NCBI RefSeq assembly: GCF_003290025.1
Contig: NZ_QNHG01000003.1
Span: 192,497-256,496 of the forward strand
DNA: 64,000 nucleotides
Reading direction: 5' to 3'
Origin: Pseudogemmobacter bohemicus
GTDB taxonomy: Bacteria; Pseudomonadota; Alphaproteobacteria; Rhodobacterales; Rhodobacteraceae
The position numbers and the translations under genes were made by a program. The notes beneath the pieces are model-generated. The model searched no databases, was not told the origin of the DNA, and saw only the letters and a list, made by a program, of their open reading frames with translations. Positions 60,665-64,000 of this stretch are shown in pieces (positions within the stretch are counted from its first letter, which is position 1; each line of letters starts with the position of its first letter).

Positions 60665-61644
60665 TTGATGCCTGGCAGGTCCGCACTTGGGAGGACTACC
60701 GTGATGTCGCGCGCCTTGGCCGCAGAACCCGGATCGGCGGCAAGCAGCGTGAAGTTCTGTGGGCGATCTTCGAGAAGGTGCGTGCCGGTCTTGCGGAGCG
60801 AAAAGCGGTCACATGGTCGGATGTATTTGGCCGCGTGACGGAGGCGATTGCTTCAGGGCAAACGCGCCCCTACGACTTCGCGGTGCTCGATGAGGCACAG
60901 GATCTCAGCGTTGCCGAGGCGCGGTTTCTGTCGGCGCTTGCCGGTGACAGGCAGGATGGACTTTTTTTTGCCGGCGACATCGGCCAGCGTATTTTCCAGC
61001 AGCCGTTCTCATGGAAGATGCTGGGCATTGATGTGCGCGGCCGGTCTTCGACATTGCGGATCAACTATCGCACGTCGCATCAGATCCGAGCGGCAGCCGA
61101 CAAGTTACTGCCGGCCACTATCTGGGATGTGGATGGGAATAGCGAAACGCGGCGTGGCACAGTTTCGATTTTTGATGGCCCGTCGCCGCTGATCCAGCAG
61201 TGCAAAGACGCAGGTGAAGAGACGACGAAGGTCGCGGCATGGCTGCAGGCCCGTATCTGTGACGGACTTCAGCCCGAGGAAATTGCGGTTTTCGTCCGGT
61301 CAGAGGCTGAACTCCCTCGCGCACGGGCTGCAGTGAAAGCGGCGGGGCTGAAACATCTCGAGCTTGGCGATACTGCAGAAGTGTCCGACGGGACGGTGTC
61401 GATCTGTGTGATGCACCTTGCCAAGGGGTTGGAGTTTCGCGCCGTGGCAGTCATCGCATGCGATGATGACGTAATCCCCCAAGCTGAACGCATCGCGGCT
61501 GTCGCAGATGAGGCTGATCTTGAAGCGATTTATGAGACCGAACGTCACTTGCTTTATGTCGCCTGCACTAGAGCACGGGATTGCTTACTGCTCACCGGTA
61601 TCGCACCGATGTCCGAGTTTGTTGACGATCTGCGTGCCGATTAG
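60538..61644 (+). pseudogene. UvrD-like SF1 helicase lacking its N-terminal ATP-binding part
   Basis: About 360 residues of a UvrD/Rep-type helicase: YDFAVLDEAQDLSVAEARFL (motif II), GLFFAGDIGQRIFQQPFSW (motif III), LRINYRTSHQIRAAADKLLP (motif IV), VMHLAKGLEFRAVAVIACDD (motif V) and RHLLYVACTRARDCLLL (motif VI). The Walker A region is absent and the frame has no upstream start of its own; the helicase-like reading begins near 60555, right after the truncated small gene. A TTG at 60643 could start a product but it could not hydrolyse ATP normally. Confidence 0.8.
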
Positions 61645-61784
61645 CGCGACCCAAGTTTGCGCGCCGATACACCCGCTTTGGCCAGAATACCGCAATGAAG
61701 TCTAAATTTTGACCCAAGCTTGGCTCTTCCTGACATCACTTTTGGAATAACGGCGCGCGTGCTGGGCGTCCGAGGGAAACTCAT
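61645..61784. other. 140-bp spacer, no supported gene
   Basis: Between the helicase remnant and the next helicase. It includes an AT-rich TAAATTTTGACCCAAGC stretch that may hold the promoter of the next gene; no full -35/-10 pair is convincing. Confidence 0.4.
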
Positions 61785-64000
61785 ATGCGCGATCTGACGG
61801 ACGAGGCTCTCGACAGCCGCTTCGCTGGCCTGTTGTTGATCAATGAACGCCTTTTCAAGTCGGCCATTGATGCCGAGCGACTTGCGACATCCGAGCCAGA
61901 TCTCGCATCCATGCGCCTGCGCGGCCTGTGCGAGGGGATAGTTGAAGAACTATATGCCTATATCGGCCTGTCCCTGACCGAAACCGCAACACAATTCGAA
62001 CGGCTGCAGGTGCTGAAAGAGGACGGTTATGCTCCACCTGCCATCCTGACGCGATTCCACGCGATCAGGCTGTTAGGCAACAAGGCCGCACATAACGGGG
62101 CGGTGTCCGTGCAGCAGGCCTTGGATCTGCTGGAAGATGCAGCAACGATCTGCCCTTGGCTGTGCCGCCTCCTGCTCCCCGATCTCGACTGGTCAAAACC
62201 CCTGAATATGCTTGTGCGCGCCACGGCAGGGCTTCGCTCCGGCCCCCATGGCGAGAATATCGTTGCGTTCCCGGCAGAGCGAGTGCTGCGCGTCTCGGAT
62301 CAGGCGGCAAGGCTTTCCGAAGAAATCGATCCCCATATTCCCCCAATGCGCAGCAAGCTTGCGCTGGCAGATGCTTTCGATCGGCCGCTGAACGAAGATC
62401 AGACCCGTGCAATTGCCGCACTTGACGCGTTCCTGCGAGACGACAACGCCAATGTCTTTTTGCTTTGCGGCTATGCGGGAACCGGGAAGACTTTCCTGGC
62501 ATCTGGGCTGACCCAGTATTTTCTGGCGCAGGGACGGCAATTCAGCCTTGCGGCCCCGACCGGGCGTGCCGCGCAGATCATTGCGGGCAAGACCGGACAG
62601 GCGGCAGGCACGCTTCACCGCCTTATCTATGACTACAAGGACATCGCATATGAAGACGGTGAAGCAGACCAAACCTACAAGATCATCGCCAAAGTGGCCG
62701 TGAACGCGACGGCCATCAATTCAGTGACTCTGGTTGATGAAGCCTCGCTGATCGCGGACGTCTATACCGAAAGCGAATTTTTCCGCTCCGGTAGCGGTTT
62801 TCTGTTGCGCGATCTGGTGCGGTTTATGGGGTTGAACGCCGCGGGAACAGGTCGAAAGCTGATCTTCCTTGGCGATCCAGCACAGTTGCCGCCTGTCGGT
62901 ATGGATACCTCGCCCGCCCTGGATATGTCCTATCTACGTGAGCATTTCCAGGCCGAGGTTACCGGCTACACCCTTACCGAGGTTGTTCGACAAAAGGCTG
63001 ACAGCAGCATCCTGAAGAACATACTGCCGCTGCGTGAGAGCCTTGAGAGCGACCAGTTCAGCCGGCTGTCGTTCGATTATGATGATGATGTTCTGCTTCT
63101 TGGAACCGATCAGGTGGCGGGACTTTATCTAAAGATCCGCGAGCATCGTGGGGTTGACGCGCCAATGATCGTCACCTGGACGAACGCGGAGGCGGCCCTG
63201 TTCAACCGGACCATCCGCGCACGCCTTTTCCCCGGAAGGGAAACCGTCTGCGCTGGCGATCAGGTCATCGCCGCATCGAACACGTTCAGCAACGGTCGGA
63301 TGTTGGCGAATGGCGAATTTTTCCGCATCAAATCAGCAGAGCCGGTGATCGAACGGAGATCGGTTCCCCTGAAGCGCAGGAACATCGAGAGTGGTGAGGT
63401 CGAGACTATCGATGTCGCGCTCAGCTTCCGCGATGTCAGCCTTTCGCCGGTAAATCCCGCTGAGGATGACATGGCTTTCGGCGTCAAGATCTTGGATGGC
63501 TTTCTGCACGGGCCGGATGGTTCGCCAGACCCGGACCTATTGCGCGCACTCTACGTCGATTTTGCCACGCGCCACAAGGATCTGGACCGGCGGCGATATC
63601 CGGATGAGTTCCTCCAGGTTCTGAAGTCGGACCCCTACTTCAATGCCCTGCGGCTGAAATTCGGCTACGCCGTGACTTGCCACAAGGCCCAGGGCGGCGA
63701 GTGGTCCCATGTCTTTGTAAAAGCCCCGTGGAGAGGCGATCCGCGCAACCGTGACAATTTTCGTTGGCTCTATACTGCCATGACGCGGGCCAGTGGCAAA
63801 CTTTACATGGTCGACCCGCCGGAACCGATAGTGGGCGTCCTTGGCCCCGGCTGGACCAAAGAGCGCCCCGATGCCCCGCCCACAGAAACCGTTATCCCGG
63901 ATGGAAGCGCCGCAAGTCCGACCCGTGATGTCAGCGCACCCCAGCGCTCACCCGAAAGCCTCTTCAAGGAGGCGCTGCACGATCGCGTAACGACCTGCCT
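61785..64000 (+). CDS. DUF4145-RecD2/Dda-like SF1B helicase, truncated by window end
   Basis: Starts at the ATG at 61785 (MRDLTDEALDSRFAGLLLIN) and is open for 738 codons to the window edge. Residues about 20-130 look like DUF4145, including FHAIRLLGNKAAHNGAVSVQ. The helicase follows: Walker A LLCGYAGTGKTFLASG (about 227-242), TLVDEASLIADVY, KLIFLGDPAQLPPVGMDTSP (motif III), TEVVRQKAD (motif IV) and VTCHKAQGGEWSHVFV plus LYTAMTRASGKLYMV (motifs V/VI). This 5'-3' helicase type occurs in defence islands and repair. C-terminus unseen. Confidence 0.85.
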   Translation, partial: MRDLTDEALDSRFAGLLLINERLFKSAIDAERLATSEPDLASMRLRGLCEGIVEELYAYIGLSLTETATQFERLQVLKEDGYAPPAILTRFHAIRLLGNKAAHNGAVSVQQALDLLEDAATICPWLCRLLLPDLDWSKPLNMLVRATAGLRSGPHGENIVAFPAERVLRVSDQAARLSEEIDPHIPPMRSKLALADAFDRPLNEDQTRAIAALDAFLRDDNANVFLLCGYAGTGKTFLASGLTQYFLAQGRQFSLAAPTGRAAQIIAGKTGQAAGTLHRLIYDYKDIAYEDGEADQTYKIIAKVAVNATAINSVTLVDEASLIADVYTESEFFRSGSGFLLRDLVRFMGLNAAGTGRKLIFLGDPAQLPPVGMDTSPALDMSYLREHFQAEVTGYTLTEVVRQKADSSILKNILPLRESLESDQFSRLSFDYDDDVLLLGTDQVAGLYLKIREHRGVDAPMIVTWTNAEAALFNRTIRARLFPGRETVCAGDQVIAASNTFSNGRMLANGEFFRIKSAEPVIERRSVPLKRRNIESGEVETIDVALSFRDVSLSPVNPAEDDMAFGVKILDGFLHGPDGSPDPDLLRALYVDFATRHKDLDRRRYPDEFLQVLKSDPYFNALRLKFGYAVTCHKAQGGEWSHVFVKAPWRGDPRNRDNFRWLYTAMTRASGKLYMVDPPEPIVGVLGPGWTKERPDAPPTETVIPDGSAASPTRDVSAPQRSPESLFKEALHDRVTTC

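Noticed and set aside
1-64000. tRNA or rRNA genes
   Set aside because: No convincing T-arm/anticodon-arm combination or rRNA sequence was seen on either strand by eye; a tRNAscan run would settle this.

Overview
The window is GC-rich DNA from an alphaproteobacterium, almost certainly Rhodobacterales (Rhodobacter/Paracoccus-like). The evidence is a tandem pair of DUF2125-type proteins, a DUF4170-waaA-lpxK block, an hda-like/xseB/ispA/dxs operon, petP/petR-like regulators and an Ohr/QueG/GST/MtgA run, all with C/G-ending codons. No rRNA, tRNA or CRISPR array was seen.

Layout. 1-8.4 kb: a siderophore-iron uptake locus on the minus strand (TonB-dependent receptor, two FecCD permeases, ATPase, periplasmic binding protein, YncE-like propeller), with a divergent TetR regulator and two good palindromes between receptor and regulator. 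8.4-32.6 kb: core chromosomal genes for envelope and lipid A, isoprenoids, PmbA, an IMPase-type phosphatase, band-7/NfeD, a branched-chain aminotransferase, peroxide defence, queuosine and peptidoglycan. This part also holds a 59-aa basic protein with an internal repeat. 32.7-43.9 kb: a catabolic operon with a divergent DeoR repressor, a five-component ABC sugar importer plus a 60-aa membrane protein, DhaK/DhaL kinase subunits, an LsrF-like aldolase and a class II aldolase-SDR fusion. 44.0-47.7 kb: a sulfide/thiosulfate cassette (Blh-type metallo-hydrolase, DUF2892, two YeeE/YedE half-transporters, SulP). 47.8-48.8 kb: an APH-like kinase.

From about 48.85 kb to the end the DNA is an accessory island with different codon use, broken genes and longer gaps. 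It holds a gutted YprA/DruE-like helicase joined to an IS3 transposase tail, a cytosolic-type 5'-nucleotidase, a Tn7-like transposition module (tnsA, tnsB, tnsC with ATGA overlaps) beside five 14-bp iterons, a lone zinc-ribbon protein, a large restriction-type helicase-nuclease, a decapitated UvrD-like helicase, and a DUF4145-RecD2-like helicase that runs off the window.

The most unusual object is the Tn7-like module. It has no TniQ/TnsD and no Cas genes in view. Its TnsA appears to have lost the (E/Q)xK catalytic pair. It is preceded by a stand-alone IS1595-type zinc-ribbon protein without a DDE core, which could be an unrecognised target selector. This is inference from gene order and visible residues. 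The second candidate for new biology is the DhaKL/LsrF/RhaD-SDR sugar operon, whose importer ATPases have complementary motif defects.
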